DNA of 64,000 nt from Alphaproteobacteria bacterium. Lineage in GTDB: Bacteria > Pseudomonadota > Alphaproteobacteria > UBA8366. The stretch spans positions 372,001 through 436,000 of the forward strand of contig WHUA01000001.1 in NCBI GenBank assembly GCA_009377445.1. Reading direction: 5' to 3'. The translations under genes were made by a program, and so were the position numbers. Positions 8,233-18,020 of the stretch are shown here, in pieces; position 1 is the stretch's first letter; the number at the start of each line of letters is the position of its first letter. The notes beneath the pieces are model-generated. The model was not told the origin of the DNA and searched no databases. It worked only from the letters and a program-made list of their open reading frames with translations.

Positions 8233-10608
8233 ATGGCAACCGCAAGCCGGAAGACCGCCTTCCTGCCGCCCGGCGCCGGCCTGTTCTTCAAGCGCCGCGC
8301 CAGCGAGCTGACCGGCCTGGCCCTCCTGCTGTCGGCCGGCTTCCTGCTGCTGGCGCTGATCACCTACCGGCCGTCGGATCCGTCCTGGAATACCGCGAGC
8401 GGCCTGCCGGTGCGCAATCTCATGGGCCAGGCCGGCGCGATCGTCAGCGACCTCGTCCTCCAGGCGCTGGGGCTTGCGGCCGCGCTGCTCGTTCCGGTGT
8501 TCGGCGCCTGGGGCGCCCGGCTGATGCGCCGGCACATGCTCGACAGGGCGCTGCTGCGCGTCGCCCTGCTGCCGGCCGGGCTGCTGCTTGCGGCGCTGGC
8601 CTTCGCGGCGCTGGATCACCCGGCCGCGTGGCCGCTCGATTCCGGTTTCGGCGGCGTCGCCGGGAAGGCGGCCCTGGCGCGGCTGATGGAGGCGATCGCC
8701 TTCACCGGCGCGCATGTCGACGGGTTCATCATCTTCGCCGTTTTCGGTGCGGTCGCCGGTTGCCTGGTGTTCTACGTGCTCGCCTACAGCGCGGAGGAAT
8801 GGCGCAACGGCGCGGAGCATGCGCACCGGATCTGCGTCCGCGCCGCCGCCATCCTGTGGACCCCGGTGCAATGGCTGCGCGAGCGGCGCGAGCGCGCGGC
8901 GCCGATCGAGGTTCCGACCGGACGCAGCCGCGCCCGGCGCGAGCCGGTGCTCACCCGCAGCGAGGAGCCGCCGGAACCGGTCCTTCCCGAGCCTTCCGCG
9001 AAGCGCCCCGATCTGGTCGAAACACCGATCGTCCGGCCGAAGCAGAGCAAGCGAGCGCTTGCATCGCGCCAGCGCTCGCTCGACCTCGCCCGCACCGACG
9101 AGGGATTCGATCTGCCACCGCTCGAGCTGCTTGCGGAGGGCCCCGAGCTTCCGCCCGACGCGCGCGCGATCAACGAGGAGGCGCTGTACCAGAATGCGCG
9201 CCTGCTCGAGAGCGTGCTCGAGGATTTCGGCGTGCGCGGCGAGATCGTGAAGGTACGGCCGGGACCGGTGGTGACGCTCTACGAGCTGGAGCCCGCGCCG
9301 GGCACCAAGACCAGCCGGGTGATCGGCCTGGCGGACGACATCGCCCGCTCGATGAGCGCGGTGTCCGTCCGCATTGCCGTCATTCCGGGCCGCAACGTGA
9401 TCGGCATCGAGCTGCCGAACATGCGGCGCGAGACGGTCTACCTGCGCGAGCTGCTGGCCTCGGCCTCCTACGAAAAAAGCGGCGGCCGTCTGCTGCTCAC
9501 CCTCGGCAAGGATATCAGCGGCGCGCCGGTGATCGCCGACCTCGCCCGCATGCCGCACCTGCTGATCGCGGGCACGACGGGATCGGGCAAGTCGGTCGGA
9601 CTGAACGCCATGATCCTGTCGCTGCTGTACCGGCTCGATCCGGAAAGCTGCAAGCTGATCATGATCGACCCGAAGATGCTCGAGCTGTCGATCTACGACG
9701 ATATCCCGCACCTCATCGCCCCGGTCGTCACCGACCCGAAGAAGGCCATCGTGTCGCTGAAATGGACGGTGCGCGAGATGGAGGAGCGCTACCAGCTCAT
9801 GTCGAAGCTGGGCGTCCGCAATATCGAAGGTTACAACCGCCGGGTCACCGAGGCCGCGCGCAACGGCGAGGAGCTGCTGCGCAAGGTGCAGACGGGCTTC
9901 GATCCCGACACCGGCGAGCCGATCATCGAGGAGCAGCCGCTCGACCTGTCGCCGCTGCCCTATATCGTCGTCGTGGTCGACGAGATGGCCGACCTGATGC
10001 TGGTCGCCGGCAAGGATATCGAGGCCTCGATCCAGCGCCTCGCGCAGATGGCGCGCGCCGCCGGCATACACCTCATCATGGCGACGCAGCGGCCGTCGGT
10101 GGACGTCATCACCGGCACGATCAAGGCGAACTTCCCGACGCGGATCAGCTTCCAGGTCACGTCGAAGATCGACAGCCGGACGATCCTCGGCGAACAGGGC
10201 GCCGAACAACTGCTGGGCCAGGGCGACATGCTCTATATGGCCGGTGGCGGGCGGATAACCCGCGTGCACGGGCCCTTCGTCGGCGACGACGAGGTTGAAA
10301 ATGTCGTGAACTTCCTTCGCAACCAAGGTGCGCCTACCTATATCGATGCAGTAACAGAGGATGAGGAAGGCGAGTTTGGCGTCGAGCTGGACGGCGGGAT
10401 GGGCGGCGGATCGGGCGACGATCTGTACGACCAGGCGGTATCGCTCGTCCTCCAGGAGCGGAAGGCGTCGACCAGCTTCGTGCAGCGGCACTTGCAGATC
10501 GGCTACAACCGTGCCGCCCGCATCATCGAGCGAATGGAAAAGGAAGGTGTCGTTGGCCCTGCGAATCACGTCGGCAAGCGCGAAATTCTGGCTGGGAGCG
10601 ATTTTTAG
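8233..10608 (+). CDS. ftsK: DNA translocase FtsK
   Basis: 791 residues. Four hydrophobic segments in the first ~190 residues anchor it in the membrane. A short Pro/Arg-rich linker (about 215-275) replaces the very long linker of E. coli FtsK. The motor domain has Walker A (GTTGSGKS, about 447-454) and Walker B ([11 protein letters not shown], about 579-589). The C-terminal ~55 residues form the winged-helix gamma domain that reads KOPS and activates XerCD ([16 protein letters not shown]). It pumps the chromosome termini through the division septum. The gene overlaps the start of lolA, an order common in alphaproteobacteria. Confidence 0.96.
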   Translation: MATASRKTAFLPPGAGLFFKRRASELTGLALLLSAGFLLLALITYRPSDPSWNTASGLPVRNLMGQAGAIVSDLVLQALGLAAALLVPVFGAWGARLMRRHMLDRALLRVALLPAGLLLAALAFAALDHPAAWPLDSGFGGVAGKAALARLMEAIAFTGAHVDGFIIFAVFGAVAGCLVFYVLAYSAEEWRNGAEHAHRICVRAAAILWTPVQWLRERRERAAPIEVPTGRSRARREPVLTRSEEPPEPVLPEPSAKRPDLVETPIVRPKQSKRALASRQRSLDLARTDEGFDLPPLELLAEGPELPPDARAINEEALYQNARLLESVLEDFGVRGEIVKVRPGPVVTLYELEPAPGTKTSRVIGLADDIARSMSAVSVRIAVIPGRNVIGIELPNMRRETVYLRELLASASYEKSGGRLLLTLGKDISGAPVIADLARMPHLLIAGTTGSGKSVGLNAMILSLLYRLDPESCKLIMIDPKMLELSIYDDIPHLIAPVVTDPKKAIVSLKWTVREMEERYQLMSKLGVRNIEGYNRRVTEAARNGEELLRKVQTGFDPDTGEPIIEEQPLDLSPLPYIVVVVDEMADLMLVAGKDIEASIQRLAQMARAAGIHLIMATQRPSVDVITGTIKANFPTRISFQVTSKIDSRTILGEQGAEQLLGQGDMLYMAGGGRITRVHGPFVGDDEVENVVNFLRNQGAPTYIDAVTEDEEGEFGVELDGGMGGGSGDDLYDQAVSLVLQERKASTSFVQRHLQIGYNRAARIIERMEKEGVVGPANHVGKREILAGSDF

Positions 10609-11248
10609 CCGCCGCGTCGCGCTGGCCGCGCTGATCGCCTGCGCCGCGCCGGTCCTGCCGCCGCTGGCCGGCGCCGCGGCCGCGGCCGAGCGGGCGCTCA
10701 CCGATCCCGAGGCGGTCGGCGAAATCAACCGGATCGAGGAATATCTCAACGGCATCCGCACGATGCAGTCGCGCTTCATCCAGATCAATCCGGACGGCAG
10801 CGCCTGGAACGGCGATCTTTTCGTCCGGCGGCCCGGCCGGTTCCGGTTCGCCTACGATCCGCCGATTCCGTACCTGCTGATTGCCAACGGCAACTGGTTC
10901 TTCCACGTCGACCGCGCCCTTCAGGAGACGAACGTGATCCCGCTGGCGAAGACGCCGGCGCAGTTCCTCGTGCGTGAGAACGTCTCGTTGAAGAAGGACT
11001 TCAACATCACGAAGTTCGAGCAATCGCAGGGATATATCCAGATCGGGCTGGTCACCAAGGAAAACCCGGAAATTGGCGAGGTGACGCTGACATTTACCGA
11101 CAAGCCCTTGGAGCTGCGGAAGTGGATGGTCCGGGACATGCAGGAGAACGTCACGCAGATCACCCTGCAGAATACGCGTTATGGGGTAAATCTTAACCCG
11201 GACCTGTTTAAGTTCGTCGAGCAGCCGAACAATCAGAAAGTGGAATAA
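10553..11248 (+). CDS. lolA: Outer-membrane lipoprotein carrier protein LolA
   Basis: About 231 residues if translation begins at TTG 10553, which has AGGAAGG 5 nt upstream; GTG 10547 is an alternative. Both starts lie inside ftsK, and no ATG precedes the signal peptide. The N-terminus is basic and hydrophobic ([16 protein letters not shown]) and ends at an Ala-rich cleavage zone. The mature part contains [35 protein letters not shown] and the [13 protein letters not shown] strand of the LolA barrel. It carries lipoproteins across the periplasm from LolCDE. Translation coupled to ftsK is likely because the genes overlap. Confidence 0.9.
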   Translation: MALRITSASAKFWLGAIFSRRVALAALIACAAPVLPPLAGAAAAAERALTDPEAVGEINRIEEYLNGIRTMQSRFIQINPDGSAWNGDLFVRRPGRFRFAYDPPIPYLLIANGNWFFHVDRALQETNVIPLAKTPAQFLVRENVSLKKDFNITKFEQSQGYIQIGLVTKENPEIGEVTLTFTDKPLELRKWMVRDMQENVTQITLQNTRYGVNLNPDLFKFVEQPNNQKVE

Positions 11249-11319
11249 CCGTAGGCAAACCGCCATTTTGACCGCCCGTCCGACTTGATGCGTCCGGCAG
11301 ACCATGCGAATGTTGAGCC

Positions 11320-12114
11320 ATGAGTAAGCAACCCTGTCCCGTCGTCGCCATCCCCGCCTGCGCCGTCGAAATAGACGGCAGATCGATCCACCGCGTCGTC
11401 GAGAAATACGTCTCCTGCGTGATCGACGGCGCCGGCTGCCAGCCCCTGCTGGTGCCGGCGGTCGGCGAGGTCGGCTGTTTCGACGAGATGGTGAGCCGCT
11501 TCGACGGCATTTTCCTCACCGGCGCGGCATCGAACGTCGAGCCGCATCATTACAGCGGAACGCCGAGCCGGACCGGCACGCTGCACGATCCGGCGCGCGA
11601 CTCGACGACGCTGCCGCTGATCCGCGCGGCGGTCGCGGCGGGCGTGCCGGTTTTCGCCGTATGCCGCGGCATTCAGGAGCTCAACGTCGCGCTCGGCGGC
11701 ACGCTGCACCAGAACGTGCACGAGCTGCCCGGCAAGGGCGAGCACCGCATGAACCGCGCCCTGCCGTCGGACGACCGCTACCATCCGCGCCATCCGATTA
11801 CCATCCAGCCGGGCGGCCTGCTCGAGAAGCTCGCCGGCAGGGCCGGGGAAATGATGGTCAACTCGCTGCACGCACAGGCGATCGACCGGCCCGCCGAAGG
11901 GCTGTTCATCGAGGCGGTCAGCGACGACGACATCGTCGAAGCGGTCAGCATGCCGCGCGGCAAGGGTTTCGTGCTAGGCGTTCAGTGGCACCCGGAGCAC
12001 CCGATTCCCATGCAGTGGCCGCTGTCGAAGAGCATGTTCGACGCCTTCGGCGCCGCGTGCCGCGCCAAGCTCGGCGAGCGCCACGGGCGCGCTTCGTCGT
12101 TCCGCGCCGCCTGA
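11320..12114 (+). CDS. Class I glutamine-amidotransferase-like hydrolase (PuuD/gamma-glutamyl-GABA hydrolase family)
   Basis: 264 residues. The nucleophile motif FAVCRGIQELNVALGG (Cys about 115) and the catalytic pair in GVQWHPEHP (His about 224, then Glu) give a full Cys-His-Glu triad. The N-terminal VVAIPACAVEIDG and IFLTGAASNVEPHHY segments are typical of the peptidase C26 family. PuuD hydrolyses gamma-glutamyl-GABA in putrescine breakdown. No other putrescine genes are nearby, so substrate assignment is only by family. Confidence 0.85.
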   Translation: MSKQPCPVVAIPACAVEIDGRSIHRVVEKYVSCVIDGAGCQPLLVPAVGEVGCFDEMVSRFDGIFLTGAASNVEPHHYSGTPSRTGTLHDPARDSTTLPLIRAAVAAGVPVFAVCRGIQELNVALGGTLHQNVHELPGKGEHRMNRALPSDDRYHPRHPITIQPGGLLEKLAGRAGEMMVNSLHAQAIDRPAEGLFIEAVSDDDIVEAVSMPRGKGFVLGVQWHPEHPIPMQWPLSKSMFDAFGAACRAKLGERHGRASSFRAA

Positions 12115-12115
12115 G

Positions 12116-13072
12116 GTGGCCGGGGCGCCCGACTTATTCCGTTCGATTCCGTCCGGCAAGGCCGAGCTCCTGCCCGTCACGGGCGCGGACGGCGCCAGGC
12201 TCGCGCTCTATCGCGTGACGGGCGGTGCTGGCGATCGGGGCGGACCGCCGCTCCTCTGCGGCCACGCCACGGGCATGGCGGCGGGCTCGTACCTTCCCTG
12301 GTTTCGCATGCTGTCCGAACGCGTACGCGTGTACGCCTTCGACGCGCGCGGGCATGGCGGCTCGGAAGGCGATGGCGCATCGGTCACGCTCGACGCGCTG
12401 GCGCGCGATCTTCTGGCGGTCGCCGGCGCGGCCTGCCGGGACGCGAAGACGGACTCCCTGTTCTATGCCGCCCATTCGATCTCGGGCGTGGCGGCGCTAC
12501 ACCTCGGCGCGACGCTCGGCGCCGTGCCCTGGCGGGATCTCATCCTGTTCGAGCCGCCCGTGATGGTCGGCGCGGCGCATCCCCGCCACGCACATGCCCT
12601 GGCCGATACCCTGGCGCGCGCCGAGCGGACCGAGCGCCGCCGCCCGTCATGGCCGTCGCGGGCGGCCTATCGCGACCGGCTGCGAAGCGGCGGCGTCTTC
12701 GCGCGCTTCCGCCCCGACATGCTGGACGCCCATGTGCAGGCCACCCTTCGCCCGGACGGCGCCGGCGGATTCCGGCTCGCCTGCGACCCCACGGTCGAAG
12801 GCGCCTTCTTCCGGTCGGTCCGGTCGAGCGAAGTGTGGGATAGCCTGCCGGCATTTCCCTTGCCCGCGCGGTTCGTCGGCGGCGATCCGGCGCAGCCGGA
12901 TCCGGGGTCGGAACAGGCCCGCTGGGTGACGGCGGCGGCGCCCGACATCGCCGCCCGCGTGCCCGGCGCGCGCTTCGGCATGCTCGGCGGCTGCGGCCAT
13001 ATGATGATCTGCGAGCGGCCGGACGCCTGCCGCGATCTGGTCTTCGCCATGGTCGGCGAGGCGCGCCCGTAA
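12116..13072 (+). CDS. Alpha/beta-fold hydrolase
   Basis: 318 residues from a GTG placed 1 nt after the previous stop. The fold is indicated by the oxyanion-side CGHATGMAAGSY, the DARGHGGSEGDG loop, the nucleophile elbow AAHSISG and the late GCGHMMICERPD histidine. The elbow lacks the usual glycines (A-H-S-I-S instead of G-H-S-M-G) but keeps the serine. The family covers esterases, haloperoxidase-like and dehalogenase-like enzymes, so the substrate is unknown. Coupling to the amidotransferase-like gene suggests co-expression. Confidence 0.82.
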   Translation: MAGAPDLFRSIPSGKAELLPVTGADGARLALYRVTGGAGDRGGPPLLCGHATGMAAGSYLPWFRMLSERVRVYAFDARGHGGSEGDGASVTLDALARDLLAVAGAACRDAKTDSLFYAAHSISGVAALHLGATLGAVPWRDLILFEPPVMVGAAHPRHAHALADTLARAERTERRRPSWPSRAAYRDRLRSGGVFARFRPDMLDAHVQATLRPDGAGGFRLACDPTVEGAFFRSVRSSEVWDSLPAFPLPARFVGGDPAQPDPGSEQARWVTAAAPDIAARVPGARFGMLGGCGHMMICERPDACRDLVFAMVGEARP

Positions 13073-13212
13073 CGTGCCTGTGACATGCGCGTATCATGCG
13101 ACGCGATCTTGCCTACCGCCGGACGGCGCGGCATGGTAGGCGCGTGAACTGCCCCGCGATGCGGCCCTCCGCCGTTCGCAAATCGATTTCAGCGTTTCAA
13201 GGAATCAGGACG

Positions 13213-13899
13213 ATGCCAGACCATGCGATCCCGCTCTGGGAAATCCCGAGCCTGCCGGTTGCCGGCGGCGGAAAACGCTTCCCGGTGCGACGGATCTACT
13301 GCGTCGGGCGGAATTACGCCGAGCACGCGCGCGAGATGGGTCACGACCCGGACCGGGAGCCGCCGTTCTTCTTCACCAAGGCGCCCGACGCCATCTTCAC
13401 CGGCAAGGAATTGCCCTATCCCGTCGAGACCGCGGACGTCCACCCGGAATGCGAGATGATCGTAGCGCTCGCCAAAGGCGGGAAGAACATTCCCGTCGCG
13501 CAGGCGCTCGATTGCGTGTTCGGCTACGGCGTCGGCTTCGACGTGACGCGGCGCGACATGCAGTCGGTGGCGAAGGACCTGCGCCGGCCCTGGTCGCTGT
13601 CGAAGGATTTCGACGACGCCGCGCCGTGCAGCGAGCTCCACCCGGCCAGCAAGGTCGGGCATGTTTCCCGGGGTACGCTGCGCTTTACCGTCAACGGCGA
13701 GGTGCGGCAGGAATCCGGCCTCGACAAGATGATCTGGTCGGTGCCGGAGACGATCTCCTTCCTTTCCGGCCTGATCACGCTGCTGCCGGGCGACGTCATC
13801 ATGACGGGAACGCCGGCCGGCGTCTCGGCGGTGGTCAAGGGCGACACGCTCGTCGGCCATGTCGACGGGCTGACCGACCTGACGCTGAAGATCGTCTGA
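13213..13899 (+). CDS. Fumarylacetoacetate hydrolase (FAH) family protein
   Basis: 228 residues from ATG 13213, with an AGGAATCAGGA purine run upstream. YCVGRNYAEHAREMG, PFFFTKAPDAIF, the metal-binding acidic site HPECEMIVAL and GYGVGFDVTRRDMQ followed by LITLLPGDVIMTGTPAGV place it in the FAH C-terminal-domain family. Members include acylpyruvases, oxaloacetate decarboxylases and 2-keto-4-pentenoate-type hydratases. The compact length and the RRDMQ motif favour the acylpyruvase/FAHD1-like group, but the true substrate is not visible. Confidence 0.88.
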   Translation: MPDHAIPLWEIPSLPVAGGGKRFPVRRIYCVGRNYAEHAREMGHDPDREPPFFFTKAPDAIFTGKELPYPVETADVHPECEMIVALAKGGKNIPVAQALDCVFGYGVGFDVTRRDMQSVAKDLRRPWSLSKDFDDAAPCSELHPASKVGHVSRGTLRFTVNGEVRQESGLDKMIWSVPETISFLSGLITLLPGDVIMTGTPAGVSAVVKGDTLVGHVDGLTDLTLKIV

Positions 13900-13913
13900 G
13901 GCGTCCGCCCGCC

Positions 13914-14708
13914 ATGCGCATCGCCACCTGGAACATCAACTCGGTCCGCGCCCGGCTGCCGCTGCTGCAGAAACTGGCCGAGGCCGAGCAGCCGGACATC
14001 ATCTGCCTGCAAGAGACCAAGGTGACGGACGAGCTGTTTCCCGCGGACGAAGTGCGCAATCTCGGCTATCCGCATCTCGCGATCTGCGGCATGAAGGGCT
14101 ACAACGGCGTCGCCATCCTGTCCCGCGTGCCGATCGAAGCCAACGGCCGGCGCGACTGGTGCGGCCGGAACGACTCGCGCCACCTTTCCGTCATGCTTCC
14201 GGACGGGACCGAGCTGCACAATTTCTATATCCCCGCCGGCGGCGACATTCCCGACCGCGCGGCGAACGACAAGTTCGCCCACAAGCTCGACTTCCTGGAC
14301 GAGATGACGGCCTGGTTCCCGTCCGAGCGCCGCGCCGACCGGCCGATGATCCTGGTCGGCGACCTCAACATCGCGCCGCTCGAAACCGACGTATGGTCGC
14401 ACAAGCAGCTCCTCGGCGTGGTGAGCCACACCCCGGTCGAGGTCGAGAAGCTGGGCGCGTTGCAGGACACCGTCGCCTGGGTCGACGCCGTCCGCCACTT
14501 CATTTCGCCCGAGGAACGGCTTTATAGCTGGTGGAGCTACCGCGCGAAGGACTGGAGCGCGTCCGACCGCGGCCGCCGGCTCGACCATGTCTGGGTCACG
14601 CCGCCACTCCGGCAGAGGCTCGCCGCCGCCCGGGTCCTGCGCGCCGCCCGCGGCTGGGACCGCGCGTCGGACCATGTTCCGGTCGTGGTCGACGTGAAGA
14701 CGGGCTGA
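13914..14708 (+). CDS. xthA: Exodeoxyribonuclease III (xthA type)
   Basis: 264 residues from ATG 13914, 14 nt after the FAH-family stop. The AP-endonuclease/exonuclease fold is complete: MRIATWNINSVRAR, the metal glutamate in CLQETKV, the GYNGVAILSR loop, VGDLNIAP with the catalytic Asp/Asn pair, and the terminal SDHVPVVVD with catalytic His. It cuts abasic sites in base-excision repair and digests 3' ends. The sequence is closer to ExoIII than to human APE1-type enzymes. Confidence 0.93.
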   Translation: MRIATWNINSVRARLPLLQKLAEAEQPDIICLQETKVTDELFPADEVRNLGYPHLAICGMKGYNGVAILSRVPIEANGRRDWCGRNDSRHLSVMLPDGTELHNFYIPAGGDIPDRAANDKFAHKLDFLDEMTAWFPSERRADRPMILVGDLNIAPLETDVWSHKQLLGVVSHTPVEVEKLGALQDTVAWVDAVRHFISPEERLYSWWSYRAKDWSASDRGRRLDHVWVTPPLRQRLAAARVLRAARGWDRASDHVPVVVDVKTG

Positions 14709-14825
14709 GATCGTTACGGCATAGGAATAAACTCGGCGACAATCCGATCCTGCGCCTGGCGGCGCTCGGAAAGAGATTTAGCTAATGACCAAAAATACGT
14801 TCTATGCCTAATTAACTAAGCTCGG

Positions 14826-14840
14826 CGCCCAGTCTGGGCG
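14826..14840. repeat. Short perfect inverted repeat between convergent genes
   Basis: CGCCCAG-T-CTGGGCG. A hairpin could form from either strand, but no T-run follows on either side, so it is not a standard terminator. It lies in the AT-richer gap between xthA and the cyclic-nucleotide-binding gene. Confidence 0.4.
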
Positions 14841-14879
14841 AAGCCACACCGAAGCAACGAGCATCTATCGGTGAAGTTG

Positions 14880-15338
14880 TCAGTGACGGCCGTCACGGGC
14901 ATGCGCTTCGCGCAGCCGCACCGTCGTGACCTCGAGCCGCCGCGCCAGCTCGCGCATCATCTCGACCGCCATCTCCGGAAACTCGGCGAGCAGCGTGAAG
15001 AAGCGCTCCTTGGCGATGCGGAGCGCCACCAGCTCGCCGGAGGCCCGCACGGTCGCCGTGCGCGGCACGTCGCAGAGGATGGCGATCTCGCCCACGATCT
15101 CGTGCTCGTGGATCGTTGCGACGACGAGACGACCGCCGGGCGTGTCGATCTCGACCTCGGCCGAGCCGCTGAGAATCAGATAGGCCGCGTCGCCGGCCTG
15201 TCCCTGCTCGAACAGCACGTCGCCGGGCGCGAAGACGAGCCGGTCGCTGGTGAAGGCGAGCAGCTTGAGCCGCGCCGGGTCGATCCTGGAAAACAGCGGC
15301 ACCCGCCGCAGCAGATGGACTTCTTCCTGAAGCGTCAT
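14880..15338 (-). CDS. Cyclic nucleotide-binding domain protein
   Basis: 152 residues, essentially one CNB fold: GDVLFEQGQAGDAAYLILSG followed by GEIAILCDVPRTATVRAS, which is the phosphate-binding cassette with Glu and Arg of cyclic-nucleotide binders. No DNA-binding helix-turn-helix follows, so it is not a CRP/FNR regulator. The start lies 24 nt after the ABC protein's stop on the same strand, so both are probably one transcript. It may regulate that ABC protein allosterically, which is an inference from position. The ligand (cAMP, cGMP or other) is unknown. Confidence 0.9.
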   Translation of the reverse strand: MTLQEEVHLLRRVPLFSRIDPARLKLLAFTSDRLVFAPGDVLFEQGQAGDAAYLILSGSAEVEIDTPGGRLVVATIHEHEIVGEIAILCDVPRTATVRASGELVALRIAKERFFTLLAEFPEMAVEMMRELARRLEVTTVRLREAHARDGRH

Positions 15339-15362
15339 GATCCGTACCTCTCGCCCATCCCT

Positions 15363-18020
15363 TTAAGCAACGTCGAGAAGGCGCGACAGGTTGCCGCCCG
15401 ACCCGGCGAGCTTGTCGAAGCTGCCCTGCTCGGCCACCTTGCCGTCCTTCATGACAACGATCTGGTCGAATTCGCGCCCCGCGACAAGCCGGTTGGTGAC
15501 CCAGATCACCGCCCGGCCGCGGCTTTCGGCCAGCACGTTGTGCAGCACGCGCCGCTGGCTCTGGGCATCGAAGGCTTCGACCGCCTCGTTGACCACCAGT
15601 ATATCCGGCCGCTTCAGCAGCGCCCGGCCGAGCGCCACTTTCTGGCGCTGCGCGAAGGAAAGCCGCGCGCCGCCGATGCCGACCGGCGCGTGGAGCCCGA
15701 CCTCGATCACCATCTCGCGCAGGCCGAGCTCGGCCACGACGTCCTGGATCAGCCCGCCGATCGTCTGCTCGGCGAAGGCCTGGCCGTGCGCCAACTTGCC
15801 GAACAGGATGTTGTCCTGGATCGTCGCCGCGCCGTTGTAGCGCTCCTCGTCGAAGAAGGCGATGGCGCCCTTGAGGCTCGCGGGAAGACCCGCGGCGAAG
15901 GCATGCCGCGCCGCGAGGATGCGCTCCTGCATCGCCTCGCCGACCAGGCCGAGGCGATGGCGCTCCGTGATCAGCATGAAGGGAAGCGAAAGCAGGCGCT
16001 GGCGGTCCTCGTGGCCGAGGGGCGTCCCGCGCGCCGCCTGCTGGACGAGCTGGCGGTAGGCCGGCAGGTCCTCGGCCGCGATGAAGCTGTGTTGCTGGAA
16101 GAACTCGTGATCGGGCGGCAGGTCGGCGAAGAGCTCGATCGTGGTCTCGGCGACCTTGCGGCCGATCTCGATGAAATCCGCCGTCAGCCCGGTCCGGTCG
16201 AGGACGCTTTGCACATACGGATGCTCGGCCAGCCGCTCCATGTCGAAGCTGCTGTCCAGCGGCGCGCCGAACAGCAGGTTCTCGCCCACGGTGGCGTTGC
16301 CGTTGTAGCGCATCTTGTCGAACGGCTCGACCAGCCCGGCCACGGCCGGGTCCTGAATGCGGCTGCGCATTGCGCCGCGCGCGCGCAGGATCTTGGCGGC
16401 CGTCTCGGCGTGGATATCCGGGTCGACGCAGCCGCGCAGCCCCATGGCGTAGACGTCGCCGTCGAGATCGACGATCTTGAGGATCTCGACGAGACGGCGG
16501 CGCAACGCCTCGGGGCCGTCGACGCCCGCCGCCGCATAGTCGATCCAATCCGCGCCGTAATCGAAGGGCGAGTTGCCGACGCGGGCCGCCTCGTCCAGCG
16601 CCGCGGCGCGGGGTCCGCGCCGCGCGCCGTCCTGCCCGTCGCCGGGCGCCGGCAGCAGGTGCTTCAGCCCGTAGATCAGGTTTTCGATCACGCTGGCGTT
16701 GTTCAGGTGCGTGTTCGCGCCGACATAGCCCACCCGGCGGCCGGCGACGGCCGGCGGCAGGACGGCGAAGTCGTGGCCGCCGACCACGAGCTTGCCGTGG
16801 GTCGGCTCCTGGAGCCGCGCGAGCAGCATGGCGAGCTCGCTCTTGCCGCTCGCCGCGTCGCCGACGATCGCCGCGTGGCTCGCCGCCGGCAGGGTCAGCG
16901 AGGCGCCGTCGAGCCGCCGCACGCCGTCCTCGTCGACCAGGGTCACGTTCACCACCGTCTCGCCATCGAGGCGCGCCGCGGCGGCGCTTTCGCCGCCGGC
17001 GGGCGTGGCGAAGACCATGCCCGGCGGGCTGAACTGCTCGGTTACCTGGCCGTATTTGACTTTCGCGTCCTCCTTCTGCTGGTACCAGACCAGCATCTCC
17101 TTCCACGGCGCCGCCAGATCCTTGTAGGCGGCCAGCACGGCGATCAGCGCGCCCAAGGTCAGGTCGCCGTGGATGACCAGGAAACCGCCGATCGAGAAGA
17201 AGAAGAAGGGCGTCAGCTTGTCGATGAAGTTGTTGAGGAACTTGATGAAAAACTTCCGCCGGTAGATCTCGAAGCGGATCGCGTAGATCCGTCCCAGCCG
17301 CTGCGTGAAGCGGGCGAGCTCGAACGCGGTGGTGTCGTTGGCGCGCAGCTCGACGATGCCGGAGACGGACTCGCCGAGATGGTCCGACAGGCGGCGCACG
17401 TTCTGGATGCGCTGCATGGCAAGCCGGTTGACGCGGCGCTGCAGCTTCGGGATCAGGTAGATCTGCAACGGATAGAAGGCGATGGCGGCGAGCCCGAGCA
17501 GCGGGTCCTGCAATACGATGAAGCTGAGGATGATGACGAGCTGGCCGCCGAAGAACATCGGATCGGCGAAGGCGGTGCCGATGAAGCCGCCGAGCGGCTC
17601 CACCTCCGCGGTGATGATCGGAATGATCTCGCCCTGGCCCAGCTTGCGGAAGCGCGGCAGCGGAAAATGCAGCATGCGCTCGTAGAGCTGATAGCGGAGC
17701 CGGCGCAGCAGCCGCTCCCCGAGCTGCCCCTTGAAGACGTTGATGTGGAACTTGAACGCGCCGTTCATCAGCACGAGAAACAGGTAGGTGAAGCTCAGCA
17801 TCAGCAGGAACTGGATCTGCGATGTCTGGATCTCGGTCTCGTAGCCCATCAGATGCATGGCGAAGGGCGGCCCCTTGCCATCGATCGCCTCGTTGACGAT
17901 GACCTTCGGCAGCTCCAGCGACATGAAAAGGAAGGGGTAGGAGGCGACCGTCACGGCAACCAGGTAGAGCTGCTGCGGCGTGCTGTACCGCAGGATGTAT
18001 CGGAAGATGGAGCTTTCCAT
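15363..18020 (-). CDS. ABC-type membrane ATPase with a long Q-loop-repeat insertion in its NBD
   Basis: 885 residues from the ATG at 18020 (MESSIF...); an in-frame ATG at 18059 adds 13 residues. The first ~335 residues form an exporter-type transmembrane domain. The nucleotide-binding domain has Walker A GDAASGKS (387-394), but the signature LSFAQRQ only appears at 787-793, about 400 residues later against roughly 100 normally. The insertion holds three Q-loop-like motifs: NASVIENLIYG (441-451), YNGNATVGENLLFG (572-585) and YNGAATIQDNILFG (728-741). Walker B reads ILVVNEA, so the usual Asp is Asn811 while Glu812 is kept. The H-loop histidine is Asn843 (WVTNRL). ATPase activity may be slow or altered. 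Related ABC/CNB pairs may exist in other proteobacteria, but the substrate is unknown. The divergent glycosyltransferases suggest glycan or lipid-linked sugar export. Confidence 0.85.
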   Translation of the reverse strand: MESSIFRYILRYSTPQQLYLVAVTVASYPFLFMSLELPKVIVNEAIDGKGPPFAMHLMGYETEIQTSQIQFLLMLSFTYLFLVLMNGAFKFHINVFKGQLGERLLRRLRYQLYERMLHFPLPRFRKLGQGEIIPIITAEVEPLGGFIGTAFADPMFFGGQLVIILSFIVLQDPLLGLAAIAFYPLQIYLIPKLQRRVNRLAMQRIQNVRRLSDHLGESVSGIVELRANDTTAFELARFTQRLGRIYAIRFEIYRRKFFIKFLNNFIDKLTPFFFFSIGGFLVIHGDLTLGALIAVLAAYKDLAAPWKEMLVWYQQKEDAKVKYGQVTEQFSPPGMVFATPAGGESAAAARLDGETVVNVTLVDEDGVRRLDGASLTLPAASHAAIVGDAASGKSELAMLLARLQEPTHGKLVVGGHDFAVLPPAVAGRRVGYVGANTHLNNASVIENLIYGLKHLLPAPGDGQDGARRGPRAAALDEAARVGNSPFDYGADWIDYAAAGVDGPEALRRRLVEILKIVDLDGDVYAMGLRGCVDPDIHAETAAKILRARGAMRSRIQDPAVAGLVEPFDKMRYNGNATVGENLLFGAPLDSSFDMERLAEHPYVQSVLDRTGLTADFIEIGRKVAETTIELFADLPPDHEFFQQHSFIAAEDLPAYRQLVQQAARGTPLGHEDRQRLLSLPFMLITERHRLGLVGEAMQERILAARHAFAAGLPASLKGAIAFFDEERYNGAATIQDNILFGKLAHGQAFAEQTIGGLIQDVVAELGLREMVIEVGLHAPVGIGGARLSFAQRQKVALGRALLKRPDILVVNEAVEAFDAQSQRRVLHNVLAESRGRAVIWVTNRLVAGREFDQIVVMKDGKVAEQGSFDKLAGSGGNLSRLLDVA

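Noticed and set aside
8137..10788. A long minus-strand open frame opposite ftsK
   Set aside because: No domain signature is present, and the plus strand encodes an intact FtsK. Similar long shadows lie opposite leuS (52361-55564) and the peptide importer genes.
14883..14896. Perfect palindrome GTGACGGCCGTCAC
   Set aside because: It lies within the last codons of the CNB gene and shows no promoter context; probably coincidental in a GC-rich codon string.
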